Origin: Onchidella celtica
Taxonomy: Eukaryota; Mollusca; Gastropoda; Systellommatophora; Onchidiidae
DNA length: 64,000 nucleotides
Assembly: GCA_963931925.1 (NCBI GenBank)
Contig: OZ007569.1
Coordinates: forward strand, 7,103,957-7,167,956
Reading direction: 5' to 3'
Under the pieces are notes generated by a model. The model did not search any database. It saw nothing but the letters and a program-made list of their open reading frames with translations, and was not told where the DNA came from. Positions 39,470-52,700 of the stretch are shown one piece after another. Within the stretch, counting starts at the first letter, position 1, and every line of letters starts with the position of its first letter. The position numbers and the translations under genes were made by a program.

Positions 39470-40449
39470 AGTATGTCAGTAATTTTCAAGGGAGGAGGAA
39501 TAAATCTCTGTCCTCATAAATATAGTGAAAGGAACACAAATTTATGTGTTTATAGTTTTACCTACCATTGCATGAGCTCAGGCTTTTTTCTTTGTAGATG
39601 AATTTTCACTGATCTTTTATAATTGTTTTAAAATGTGTGAGTAGTTGGGCTGCTTTTTGGAGAGCTTGTGTCATTTTAATGCCAATGTAATTTGACTTTG
39701 CGAAGTCAAGCTCATATATTTACAGACTTGGTCTCCTGAGTCTAATGTAGAATTTGATTCTAAATCTAATGCTGCATGGCTGAGCATTTTTAGGAATTGC
39801 ATGGAAGTAGAAGTGAGTAAATTTATGTGTTCATGCTCCATTGATGTTCATTTTTGTGATTTAATATCACTGTTTGCAGCTATTTTACAGTGTAATTGAA
39901 TGAAATTTTGGAGTTTGCATGCATAGCTTTGAAATTCTTATTGAAACACTCAGGATTATTTTTTAAATCTATATTTTAAGAGAATTAAGATTAATAAGAA
40001 GGGATTCCTGAGTGCCCTTTTATAATAGAGTTGACTACATTTGACTTACAGTGATTAGTCATCTCATGGATGCAGAATTTTATCTAGTATAATGCAGAAG
40101 AATACAGCATTATTTAGGATAGGTTTATCGTCTTTCAACTTTCAGTTTATTGGTATTTCATCTTCCCAACATTGTGCATATTGAGTAATCACCTTTGTTA
40201 TCATACAGAAATTCTGAATTCATCCTATCTTCCCCTGCCAACTTTGTATGTTTGTGGAATTTCTTTTATGAAGGAAGTAAGTGAAATACAGCATCGTTGC
40301 ATTTTCCCATAGAAGACAGGTGCACAGTCTTGAAAACAAGGAAAGAGAATGGAGAAACATTTTGAGTTTGACTTGAAAAGAAAGTGACAAGCAGAGGGGA
40401 AAGAAGGTTGTGCTTCTTCTGTAGTCACTTTCTGAGCATATTTTTGTGC

Positions 40450-40455
40450 AATAAA
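40450..40455 (+). terminator. candidate polyadenylation signal for TMEM229B-like gene
   Basis: AATAAA 981 bp after the stop codon, followed by GT-rich sequence (GGTATGGTTGTGG) about 20-40 bp downstream. Confidence 0.45.
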
Positions 40456-42764
40456 TGTGATTCTTAAAAAGATTTTAACTGCATGGTATGGTTGTGGTAC
40501 ATTTCCATTTTGCCATGTTTAAACTGACTTCAGCCACTCGGATATGTCATTGTGATATATAAGTATGGAAAAGGTGTTTTTTGTATGCTGGTAGTGGGAA
40601 TGATTCTTAAAGAAGACAGCTTGGTAGCCTACATTGTATGTGTATGTTTCCAGGCTTTATATATTGAATGTAATACTGACAGTTAATGGTAAGAAACTGA
40701 GGGGTGGTCATATGTGCTTCCTTCCTGGTTTTGTTTTCTTGGGCAAAAATGTCGTTGTAAAACTTAAAGGTCACTGTAAGTAAAGGGATGTTTTTTCCAC
40801 CAAATCAGGGTGGAGTTCCTTATAATTTATATGAATAAGAATTAATTAATATTCACATATTGTGTTCCAAATTATAAATGGCTTTGAAGTGAAAACATAA
40901 ATCTGGAAATGAGTTTCCTTGGTTTTTAATAGAAATTAAGGCTTTGGCATTTTCTCTAAAGTTATACTTAATGATGAATTAAATTCCCCAAGAGATATTA
41001 TTTTTTCTTGCCAGTTGTCTTTTGTTCATGATTTTTTTTAATGGGGGTGCTCAGTGGCCACTGGTCCACCTCAATATAGGATCAGATTTTTCCATATGAA
41101 AGTTGTCACACCATCACCATTTATGTCTGCATTTGTCATGTTGAAGAGCTTAGCATCCTACAGTAAGTTGTTGTACCCAGCCTCAGGACTTTTGACAGTC
41201 AGAATATGTAGTTTATTATTACACACATAAGACAGCATTATAAAATTGATGCAAAAGATAATATGTCTGTGTAAGAAGTGCATAATAATATGAAAGTATT
41301 GAAAGTGAGATTTTGATTTGTGAAAAATTAATATGATAACTTTTGTCATGAGGAATATTGGAAGTTTAGACTCATTTCTTCAAAATGTCAATCCGGCATA
41401 CTGTTCAGATCTTAAGTTAAAGAAAATGAATTCATTAAGAGTTTTGCGTTTATCTTAAAAAAATATGAACTGACACTTATCTCATCTGATAAATTCTTAT
41501 TTGTTGTGTGATATGTTGTTAATATTCATATTTTCTCAGAAGTACATTTTATTCCCTGTGAAGATTGGACCATCTGGACTGAATGTATTGTTATATTTAG
41601 GTATCACTCACAAGTCAGGAGGACATTACATGTATATTTACTGGTTTAACATTTTGTTTTGGTCAGATGTGAATTTTATTAATTACAATTTGCAGCAGCT
41701 GCACTGGAGATTCAGTGATAGAGATAAAATGTTTATATTTCGCACTTGCACACTTGAACTGATATATTTTTTACTGAAATTTATTGGAAGAGCAATACTG
41801 ACATTAAGTCACCAGAAAAGCAGAAGAAATTATTGTAGTAAAAAACAAAATGCAGTCGGACTCATATACATATATTTGGTTTTCAAAAGAGAGGGCAGGA
41901 GATACAGTAATGTAAATTAACACCAGTGAAGTACATTTTTAATTTTAAGAATTAATCCACAGTTCACATTATTAAGATGTGTTGATCTTACGTGATATCA
42001 TATTCGGGTACTTCGGGAATTGAATGTGGAAGGTAAGTTTCTGGAGTTTGCTTATCAAATATCTGCAGTACGAGATAGGAGTACACACGAGTCTTAAACA
42101 GACCTTCATTATCAAGAAAGCAGCGGATTTTCAGAAAAATGTAATGAATTCAGAGGTGTCTCAGGTAACTCCAAATCAATCAAATTTATCAACTGAATCT
42201 TGTTTAAGTGTTAAATTGTCGAGGTCAAATAGGCTCTGTATTTCTGGCAAGTAAACATCTCAAGTGCCATCAGTTAATCGCAATATTTGACATTAAAGCA
42301 TCTATCAGACTGATTAGGCAATGTATTTTTCCCTGTTCCATGAAACCAGTAGCTTAATTAAGGTCACAGCAAGCCAAAATTCTAACTTAGCCAGAAATGG
42401 TGAATTTTAGATATAAGAAAGGGCAGGAACTTATATTTAATAATCCCTCCAATTTTTAGTAGTCAGGGTACGCCAACATTTTATGTTGTGCAGTTTTTTT
42501 ATCCTATGATAAAGTTATGTCTGCACTGAATGCTTGTGCAAATGATTTCAAGGTAATTTTGGCACAGCCCATCTCTCATGGCTAATATGCATTATAATAC
42601 AGTGTACGTGTAATTCTAATTCTAATATGATTATTTTACATGAGTATAATGATTAATTATTACATTTTGTTAGGCAACCAACCTTTATGTGCTAGTTGCA
42701 AAATGTGTATGCTTGTGCGTACGCATTGCTTGGAGGGAACACCATATCAGCTCTTTTTAGTGTC

Positions 42765-42880
42765 GTAACAAACATACCACTCGCCTTGCTGCCGACAGAC
42801 AACTGTGTCTCCCCGCAACGCCCATCGGTGCAAGTGGAAGGAAAAAGTAAAAGTAAGTAAAGTAAGTAACAAACATACCA
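42765..42880 (+). mobile_element. 86-bp retroposon insert with 15-bp target duplication
   Basis: GTAACAAACATACCA occurs at 42765-42779 and 42866-42880, exactly. The 86 bp between starts CTCGCCTTGCTGCCGACAG and ends in a simple AAAAAGTAAAAGTAAGTAAA-type tail just before the second copy. This is the structure of a short reverse-transcribed insertion (a SINE, or the truncated 3' end of a LINE). A related tail is seen on the minus strand at 5731-5750. Confidence 0.7.
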
Positions 42881-45395
42881 TTAATGGTTCCTGCTCATCC
42901 AAGTGGTTGGTGCACTGGTGATAGCAATGACTTTTTGGGGAAAATGATCCACTATGGCAAAATGTATCAAAGATAAGGCTATTGTTGGTTTAACCCCATA
43001 CATATGACATAGACACATGAGGACAAGAGAATCAAGCTCATCCATTTAGTGCATGGCTTGCATTTTCAGATGAAAAGTTTATTGTTTACACAAATTCTTC
43101 AGTAATACATATACATGTATTTCTGTTCATCTTCTTTGTTTGTGATTTATAAAGGATTGTGAAAATTGACTTTTTACTGAGCATTCCATTGAGTATTCTA
43201 TGCTTGGAACTGAGATAATTTTATACAAAAATCCACAGATATTATAGTATAAGATGGTGTTTTTATTGCATATAATGTGCCCATAAACATAGTTGTCTAG
43301 CTCCACTTTTGTTGGCAGCTGAAATAACCTCGTGTGCATGTACAGGACCATCCAATCTGTCAGTTGAATAAAGGTCCAGCTCATGGGAGATGAAATAACC
43401 CAATTATTATCTCTTGGCCTATTGTAAGCCTGAGAAAAAAAAATTCAAGTGGAGTCAGACCACCACTTTAATGAAGCGCACATTATGATTCTGGAAGTAA
43501 CAAGTTCATTAAATAATTTTGAACCTGTATGAATCATGGCTGAATCTAGAGTTGTTTGGAATGGCAGAACAAAGTTATTACAGTGGATTAATATTAAAGA
43601 CTTAAACCTTTTCTGATTTATCGTATAAATGAGTGTGAAATGATGATAGGCCTCTTAAATCTAAAGATATTTGGAAAGTGTTTGTCAACAAACATCAGGG
43701 AGGGAAAATAGTGAATTCGATTGACAGTGTGTTAATGACAGCTGATCTTGGGTGAAGGAAAAAAAAAGGATGTTGAGCATGCAACCATGAAAGCAAATAT
43801 TTTGATTTCAGCACTGTTAAAGTACATAAATCCATCATGATACCAACTAACATGAGACTATTCTTGTTGAGAGCCAGGCTAGTTAGTCAAAGAGCAAATT
43901 GAAAATTACTTTTTTTCACTTTCAGATTTGAAGAATTGGACATAAAACAATTTTATAGTGTGATTTGCAAACACACTAAGAAGATGGCTGAGTGCGCACC
44001 GTTGCTGCGCTTTACCATTTTTCCTTGTGTTCATGGCATCAGTTTCTTTTCACAGCAGGACATCATTCCACCTATCACACTGTTCTAGCAGAGACTTGAT
44101 CATTTTATCACTTTACCGCTGAAATTGTGTTTTGTCGCATGTTCAGTGTGGAGCTTTAGATAGGATACAATACACAAAGGAAAATGGGTAATAATTATTC
44201 AAAGAGACTTAAAGGGAAAAAAAATACTTGTTACTGAGATTTATTGTCACTATTTGTTTATTGATATAATTTTTATTTATTTTTGTTTCAAAATCGTCAC
44301 AGAGGATATTTTTTCTTGGAGGTTTCTAACCCAGTGTGATCTAACCAAATCTTTTCCTGTGTTCCTGTATTAAATAGAGAACTATACTTGTCCAGTTTTG
44401 CATTCATGCCTTCATTGTCTTATCTCGTGCAATCAAGGAAGTATTGTATCTCAGGGCTGCCTTTACGATTATGTTAGCCTTTTCACCTGATTCACAGTGA
44501 TTGAATGTATGAGTATTACCTGTTAGGACGTTGTGCATTTGTTACATTATTTTTTATTAATGTTGAGAGTAGCAATAGCATTTTTGTTGCTTTTAATTTA
44601 AATTGAAATTTTGCTAGAGTTATGTTGATGTGTCATGAAAGTTTTGGAATTCTCTGTTCAGTCAATGTGGAGTCTAGATGTCCAAGAAATAAATGGGGAA
44701 AAGCCATGGTCATATATGCTCAATATCATTTAACTGAACATGGTAAGAAATTTTTTTCTTCTACTGGATGGTAATTTTCATGTGATTATCCTTAACTGTC
44801 CATTACAGTTTCAGGATTAAAATTGGAGATGGAATTCATGACCTTTTCTTTTCCCATTTCTGCTTTTGCACATTAAAAGAAATATCCTGTATATTATGGT
44901 TTATGCTCCCATAATCTTTACCTGTGTTTTTTAATGAATTAATATTCCCCTGATTTTAACCTAGATCTGTGAGATTTGCCATGTTTTTAATGTCTTTGAA
45001 AGGCTGTAAGTAAGACCTGTATGTTGCATGCAGACAGTTTCTTGAAATTTTTTTTACTGCAACAATTGTCTTTTTTTGATAGATTAATTAAATCTGAGTT
45101 GAAAGACAATCTTTGGCCGGAAAACAGAATTTATAAGACTCACTTCATGACTGTACTCATGTGAAACTGTATTATGTGTAAAATACTTGAAAGTTCAATT
45201 TATACCAACTGTGAATTACTGTGTTAGTGATCTCACTCGGTTATTTGTTATAAGAGCTTGTGAGATTTTATCAGGTATTTTTATGAACTAACTACACCAT
45301 ATCTTTTAACTTGCACCGATTTTATTACCTGTAGTGGACCAAATGATTAGCTGTATATATAATTGGTATATTTCCCCTTTTTGCTCCTTTTACAC

Positions 45396-45401
45396 AATAA
45401 A
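45396..45401 (+). terminator. candidate distal polyadenylation signal
   Basis: AATAAA followed by a TGTTGTGTT downstream element some 30 bp later. If used it would give the TMEM229B-like transcript a 3' UTR of about 5.9 kb; it might instead belong to nothing. Confidence 0.25.
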
Positions 45402-46695
45402 TCTTTTTGTGAAAATCAACCAAAACCTCCTGTTGTGTTCATTAATTTTCTTTGCGAAATGTCATTAAAATGCACTTGTCACCATTGTCCCTTTCTTCAT
45501 TGTTAAGCTTTTATATTTCTGTCTTATAAACATACCATGTGCTGCTCCTTATCTTCTCTTCATTGTAATTTCCTGAACTGTCTGCATTTCAAGGAGACAG
45601 GAGATCAAGATGAAGAATAGAAAAATGATTCTAGAAATAAGATTAATGTGAGTGTGTGCAAGCTGTGCTAATTGTATGTCAAATATTAATTTAACAGTTT
45701 TGCTACACTGATCACAAGTGCCTTTCATTGGTAGACAGATGATATTGTTGCTTATGCAATAAGTTTACACCACAAAATACATCACCTGGTAGAGGAGATG
45801 TAAATAAATATAAATACAATTTTATCAAGCACAACTACAGTGCGATCAGATCAGCATGTGATTTCTTAAACAGGATAAATGACAGTGTCATTTTGCGCTT
45901 GCTTTGTACTAGTTCTGTGTTCTCAAGCCTTTCACAAGGCTGTCCTGTGTTGTTTCTCTTCGAGTCATTGGTGGCTTAGTGCAGCATTTTTCTGATCTCC
46001 CTTAAACTGATGTATGAAAGTACACACTAACAAATGGAAGCACAAATTCCATGGCGATATATGCATGAACAGATTTTACTGATGACCAGCTGAGAGTAAT
46101 ACTAGCATGCTCAATGAGACAAGTACATCAAAGAGGGGCCTGTGGAAGATTTATTTCTTTTGAAATCACGACGCATAGGCCATCTTATTGTGAATTAAGA
46201 AAGACAAGGTATTGTAATGATGGCCATACATTAGTGTTGTGGTGATGGTTATACATCAAATAAAGAAGGTGAGGACTGAGAGTGATAATGTGCAAACTCA
46301 GGAGATGCTCACCAAATAAACAAGATGCAATGCTTAAATATGATTGATATAAAGTACACATAATGTAATTTAACGAAAGCAGTTATGTCCGAGGTGTATG
46401 GATTGAAGCAGCATGGAGTCTACTAAATACACTACTACTATAGATACTGTGCTCTCTGGTTGAAGCCAAATTTGGCGAAATAATTAAATAATGGGTCTAT
46501 CTTGTTGATAGTACAAGTGTTGTCGTTCAGTATATAATAATTATGCATGTCACATTACTCAGAAGTATTTACTGTGGTTTAAATAGTTAATGCTTTTCTA
46601 AACAGGAGTTTAACAGTATTAAATTTTATGTGTTTTAGTTGTGTTACCAAAGTTCAACGAATTCAACGGCCTTCCCTGGCATTTCCGATTTGATC

Positions 46696-46706
46696 AAGAT
46701 GGCTGC
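46696..46706 (+). promoter_or_regulatory. YY1-like element overlapping POLR3F start codon
   Basis: AAGATGGCTGC spans the initiator ATG and differs at one position from the YY1 consensus AAGATGGCGGC, which is found in this arrangement in many housekeeping genes. Confidence 0.4.
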
Positions 46707-49700
46707 GCCCACAGTGAAGCAGGAGCCTGGAGAAGACATAGACATTGAAACAAAGTTAGTGCGGAATTTTCACCCTTTGATTATTTCTCTGTCAGTCATG
46801 GAATAGTGATGAAGAAGTTACCTTTGAAGCCTCCGCTGTAATGCATACATGCCATTTTTTCTGTCATGGTTTCTCACGTAAAATGATGTCAGCGGAATGC
46901 AATAGGGTGGAAGGCTATGCATGTACACACAGTCACTTCACAACCCCGCACTCATTAATAGAGTGTAGTCTCACAGCTTTTGTTTGTTGCAATAGAGTTA
47001 GTATTCACTGCATGACTTGCAGTAGCCATGCTGGGCTCAGGGTTTCCGTTTATCATATTTGTGAGACAGCACACTAAAATGATGCATTTTGAATTTGTAG
47101 GCTACCATTGCGCACTTCAATTTCAAATTACAATATTACATTCAATCAACATTGGATGTGTGGAAAGAAACACTGCAAACATTTGGATAAATACGACGAC
47201 CGTTCAAATAACTTTGTATGCTTTTCAAAAGTATGAAAAAAAAAAAAAAGGTTACAAGATCTCTCTATAGATCTAGCCATTGTAGCTAGCCTAGTCTAGA
47301 TCTAGATCTAGTCTAGATCTAGATGCAATTAGATCCAGAGCAGTTCAAGATTCAATTTAGCTTTCAAGTCAATTCTGAGATTATTGATAATGGATTACAT
47401 TAAATTACCATCCTCGTCATTGACAGAATCATTGAATTGTGTGGGCAAAATCCGAAGGGCATATCAGATGATCTTGTGAAGCAAGCAGTTCCACAATGTG
47501 ACGTTCAGCAGCGAGTTACAGCTATCAATAGGCTATTGTCCACTGTGAGTATAATTAAATGATGAGTCCTGTTGCTTTCCACTATCATGGTGTTGCCGTC
47601 ATTTTTGTTTACACTCATGGAAGCTAATTTGCCTTGCTTTTAATGTAAAGCACGAAGTAATGGGGAAATCATCAAAATGTGAACAAATAGCATAGCAAGA
47701 GGAACAAACAACTTGACTGAGTTTAAGACTTAAAGTACTGTATCCAATTTCACAGAATACCTTTAAATACCGCAGCCTTGTTGTGAACAAGCCAAAATTT
47801 AGGTGAAGTATTAAAAAATTCTTGAGAGAAAACGACTGGACAGAATGCCATGAAATTTTCACATAGTACTCACAACTGGATAAAGTTCACATAGAAGCAG
47901 GTGTGGTTCTGGCGACTTTTGTCACCGGTGGTACTTTAAGTGATAATACTGAAATATGATCCAGCATGAGGTGTACTTTAATTGATATGTTGTACAAGTA
48001 TAGTACATGTATATAATTTTGATCTTGAGTGCTGTTAAGTTTTTAAGATACTGCATTGTACAGCGATAGAACCTTGCACTGAAACCAGCTTAATAAAGGA
48101 TGTGACTTTTTTTTTAGAGGTCACTCAGAGAAAGTCATGTCTGTAGGTACATGCTTGGATTTTGCAATTTGTGGATTCTGGCAATGAAAATCGCATAATT
48201 AATATAAAAATGACAGTGATTGTTTTCCAGAAAATTACTTACTTAAGTTTTTCTTTCTTTCTGGAGTTACATTTGTGTTCATCTCAGACTGGTGTGAAAA
48301 TACCATGACCAGTGGAGAGTCTCATTTCACCCACAAATGTATTTTATTAAAAAAAAAGAAATTAACAACAAACAAACCTCCCAATTATCTTTCTGTATAG
48401 AACCGACTTGAACTCCTGAAGAGTGGTGCGAAATTACTGTACAGACTGAAAGACCCAGAGGCAGTGAGGTAAATTCACATTGTCAACACTTGAGAAATAA
48501 TTCAGTGATATCTCTGCGACATGTAACATGATATTTGTCACAGCTGTGTGTTTAAAAGTACTGCTTGAAATATTATTAGTTAGATAAAGACATGCTTCAG
48601 ATTTAGGCCAAAAAAAAACTACTATGAAACATACTGGCCGTTAATGTGTTTCTGCTTGCATTTCAGCAATGACAGTACATTTTGGCTGATGTTGGGAAGC
48701 TTTGCTTGGAAATGCAAATTTTTCAAATTATCGGCAAATGTAGGTTTTTAATGCTAATTTTTTTTTTTTTTTTTTTGTGATGAACTGCTAGAAGTAGAAC
48801 AGTAGAAGATTTCTTTATTCAGAGAAAGGTACATTTCCTTTTAATCCTACAAAATTTGCATTATTGTAGGCTATATAATGTACTTTTTCTGCCAAATTTA
48901 AGTGAATAGAGCAGAATTGTCATTCTTTTGTACCAGATTTGTATGCCGTATTATTAGTATTAATTTCACAAGTGCGCATTGTATGTGTGATGTTCTTTTT
49001 ATTTCAGCCAAGTCAAAGGTGCAGACACAGAGGAAAAAGTGGTTTTCCAGATTATTAAAGATTCTCAAAATAAAGGTAAAAAATATGAAGAATTACATTA
49101 TGCATTTTATAGTTCTCTTGACACCATTAATACTAATAATAGCATTATCAAGATGAAAAAACGCATAATAACAGACAGTAAATTGACAGTATGGCTTATC
49201 CTGTGTTTTTTTTTCTTTGTTTTTTTTTGTTTTCTTCATTGGCATAGAATGTTTGGCAAATTTGGTTCAGTAGATAACAATTGAAGATCTTATTTATTTT
49301 AGTATCGGTAGCAATTTGCTCAATATTTATGTGATTCATGGTTTGTGTGTTTGCAAATATAGTTACTTCTTCACTATTGCAGGAATATGGACCAGAGACA
49401 TCAGAATCAAAAGCAACCTGAAAAATATTCAAGTCCTCAACAAAATATTGAAGAACTTAGAAAGCAAAAAGTTGATAAAGGCTGTAAAATCTGTGAACGT
49501 AAGCATTGTATTGTCACTTATTCATTTTATATCTGTTTTATCTATGATTTGAATTCATGAACTTTTGAAGCATCTCTCTGCTGTATGTATTTCCCATCAT
49601 TGTGTCCATATGGTTTCAAATTTGTTTAAACTGTATTCATTGTATTATATATGTGTGACTTTAACTGTATTTGCATGGGATTTGATATACTGAACTGTCC

Positions 49701-52700
49701 TGTGACTTTACAAATGATTTGGACACCGTCTGGCACTGAAGACAAATTGGGGAAAACCTCTTGACTTCAAATGATGAATTAGCTCCATTCTGCTTGCATG
49801 CATTCATCTCGTGTTATTATGTTTGTGTTTATTCATTGATAGGCATCCAAAAAGAAAGTGTACATGCTGTACAACCTTGAGCCAGATCAGTCAGTTACAG
49901 GTGGACCATGGTACAGTGCCTCAGAATTTGAATCAGAGTTTGTAGAAATATTAAATGCCCAGGCTCACAAATTTTTACAACAGAGGGTGAGTTGTATGTT
50001 TTAAAAGGTCCCATTGGACGGGAAAATACTTTCACCCTGTATGTATTCAGCCCATTGTCAAACTAAAATGCATCAGCATACACATCTTGAAATAGTAGAT
50101 ACTAATTGACTCTGTTGTATTGGGATAAAAGCAAAATAATTATAATCATATTTCTGTCACAATAATTTAGAAAAAAAAAAGCTTTAGCCAAGATTGCTTT
50201 GTAATGAATATGTGTGTGTGCCTGGAGAAAGGTTCCAGTTGTCGCAAATTTTGGATTTTGAGATAAGGGCATATTCTTATAGAAAATTCAATGCTGAACA
50301 CGCTGCTTTAAAATTGTTTTCCAATATCTTGTAGTTTTGAAGATATGACACATTTTGTAAGACAGGGGACAAAAACAAACTTTTGAGAAAAACAGCTTTA
50401 ACAGCTCTCTCCCATGACAGTCTTTTTGGATATTGTTGGGGGAGCGTAGTTTTATTACAGAGGCAAATAGGGAAACTACTAAGTTGTGTTCACTGCTCAG
50501 TTCTAGCTTTCTAGGTAAAATGCTGTGCTCTCCTAACAAGATCCAAAAACTGTCCGACTTGGCTGTTTTTAGGGGACCGTGGCATGTTACACGGTAAACT
50601 ATATACGAGTAGTGAACACTACTCAGTATTATCTCTATAACGGCTTTGTAATCAGTCCACGGTCCCATAGCAACAATCACTCCACTATTACTTCCTGAAG
50701 AGTCACATGTTGTACAAATAATTAATAAAATAATATTTAAACATAAAATATTCCAAAATCCTTTTCATATGCTAATTAGAAATGGTTAAACTTGTGTTTT
50801 CTGCTAGAAGTACATTTCCGACTATGCACAACTTTTTCGACCTTTTCACCCCTTAGCTCAAAAATAGCTGTACCGACAACTGGGACCTTTCTTCAGGCAC
50901 ACACACATATATTGTATAGCGTTTTAGCTCAAAAATAGCTGTACCGACAACTGGGACCTTTCTTCAGGTGCACACACATATATTGTATAGCGTTTGTAGT
51001 TATGTGTTTGTGTCCGGTATCTTAGATTATAATAATAACATATGGTGGTGAAGGTATCAGTCTCCTGTGAGATGGTGTTTTGCAATGGTTTTCTTTCCAT
51101 GGCTGCACTTTTTAAATAATATACAAAACCAAATGCATAATTTTATTCTGTTTTCTGTTATTCTCTACATTAAAACTTAAAAGATTCAGATAGATAAAAG
51201 AAAGTAATGGGGAAAGAGTTTCAAGTATTTTCATTTGTCCTGAGGTTGACAGTTTATGGCATGCATGGCCAAGCCATATTTAATATTCTACCTTGGTATA
51301 AACTTGGTATTCAGAATAAAAGTTAAGGTTGTCAGTCAGAGTCTACTATTGAACAGTTTCTATTTAACGTTCAATTATTGTCTAAAATTTATGATAATGG
51401 GACTGTTTAATCAAAACTTAACCTTAAAGAAAAATCATGTAAAACAGATAAAATGAATTCAGATTCCTGTTAAATATTTTCTTTTTTCAATTTTTTATCT
51501 AAAGGCTTTGGATGCCAGCAAAGTGTACCCTGATGAACCTTGGACAAGACTCCAAGCATCTTATGCCTCTGCAGAGGATGTGCTCAAATATATTACCAAC
51601 TTAGGTATCAGTAAGGTAAGAAATTTGATGGTTAATTTGACTCAGCCATCCGCTATTGGGATGTCGGAACAGTCTTTGCGACGGATCAGTGACCTTGAAA
51701 CTAGGCCTAACCAGGCTATGGTTTATGACATTTAATGGATGGAATCCATGAGAAATCATGAAAAACATACAGAAATTATGGAATTTGCAGAAAAGAAAGC
51801 AAATAATGACTTTCTATCAATTTTACTGAGGGTAGATCTAGAGGAATTACTTTCACTCGGCCCGGCTGCCATCTTAGACTTTTTTTCGGCATAATTATTG
51901 TACGCTGTTTTCTTTGCAGCTCATGTGAATAGAGAACTCATAAATGCACACTATGTCTGCTGAACATCCGAAGACAGCAGAGTGAACACAACTCATTTTC
52001 ACTGAAAATTGCAGCCGAAAGTAGGTTTGTTTACGCGACCCGGTGACCCCTGCAGTTATTGACATATATTTCCTCCTTTTTTTTTTTTCTTTTGATCAAA
52101 GGAATGGATCAGATTCCCCCCATTTTGCCCTTAAAGATACCCTAGATTAGTTTTGCATAGGTTACAACAAGGTTTCACTCTCTACAGCCCCTAAATCGTG
52201 CATAACGTTCACTTGTGTTGATTACTTTGGTGAATTTTTCTTTCACAGTCAGAGCAATATAAGGGATGTGAGGATGTGAACACATGATTAGTAATGCATA
52301 TTATGCATTACTAATCATGTGTTCACATCCTGATCCTCATATGATGTATTAATCTCCCTATTTTTGGTTTTCAAATTTTCTTTTTTTGTGATTTTATTTT
52401 TAGTAACATTAAATAGGTCACTAGTAAAAAAAAAAAGGAGTATCAAATGTCACATCTCACACAAAATTACATGGGTTGAAGGCTGATTCAATTCCCTTCA
52501 CAATCATGTGTAGTATTAGCAAAGATACTGGAGTGATAAGATGAGACAGCTCGGGGTTTTTGCGTGTTCTGGTTTCCCAGCGCCACCTAGTGGTGTCAGC
52601 GTGAGAGATGCAAACGGCATTTTTTACAAAGCCGAATAGACAAAATGCTGAGTTTTGTTCAGTGTTCAGCTCTCACCCTAGACCTTGCTGGAAATCTTTT

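Larger units (their letters stand above)
39470..46698. other. 7.2 kb non-coding: long 3' UTR and intergenic sequence
   Basis: AT-rich sequence without conserved exons. It holds candidate polyadenylation signals at 40450 and 45396, a short retroposon insert with a 15-bp target duplication (42765-42880), and frames of up to 139 codons (41501) that lack motifs. Part is probably the TMEM229B-like 3' UTR; how far it extends cannot be told. Confidence 0.5.

Noticed and set aside
41501-41920. 139-codon plus-strand frame downstream of the TMEM229B-like gene
   Set aside because: AT-rich composition, no motif, and no splice or promoter context; probably chance.
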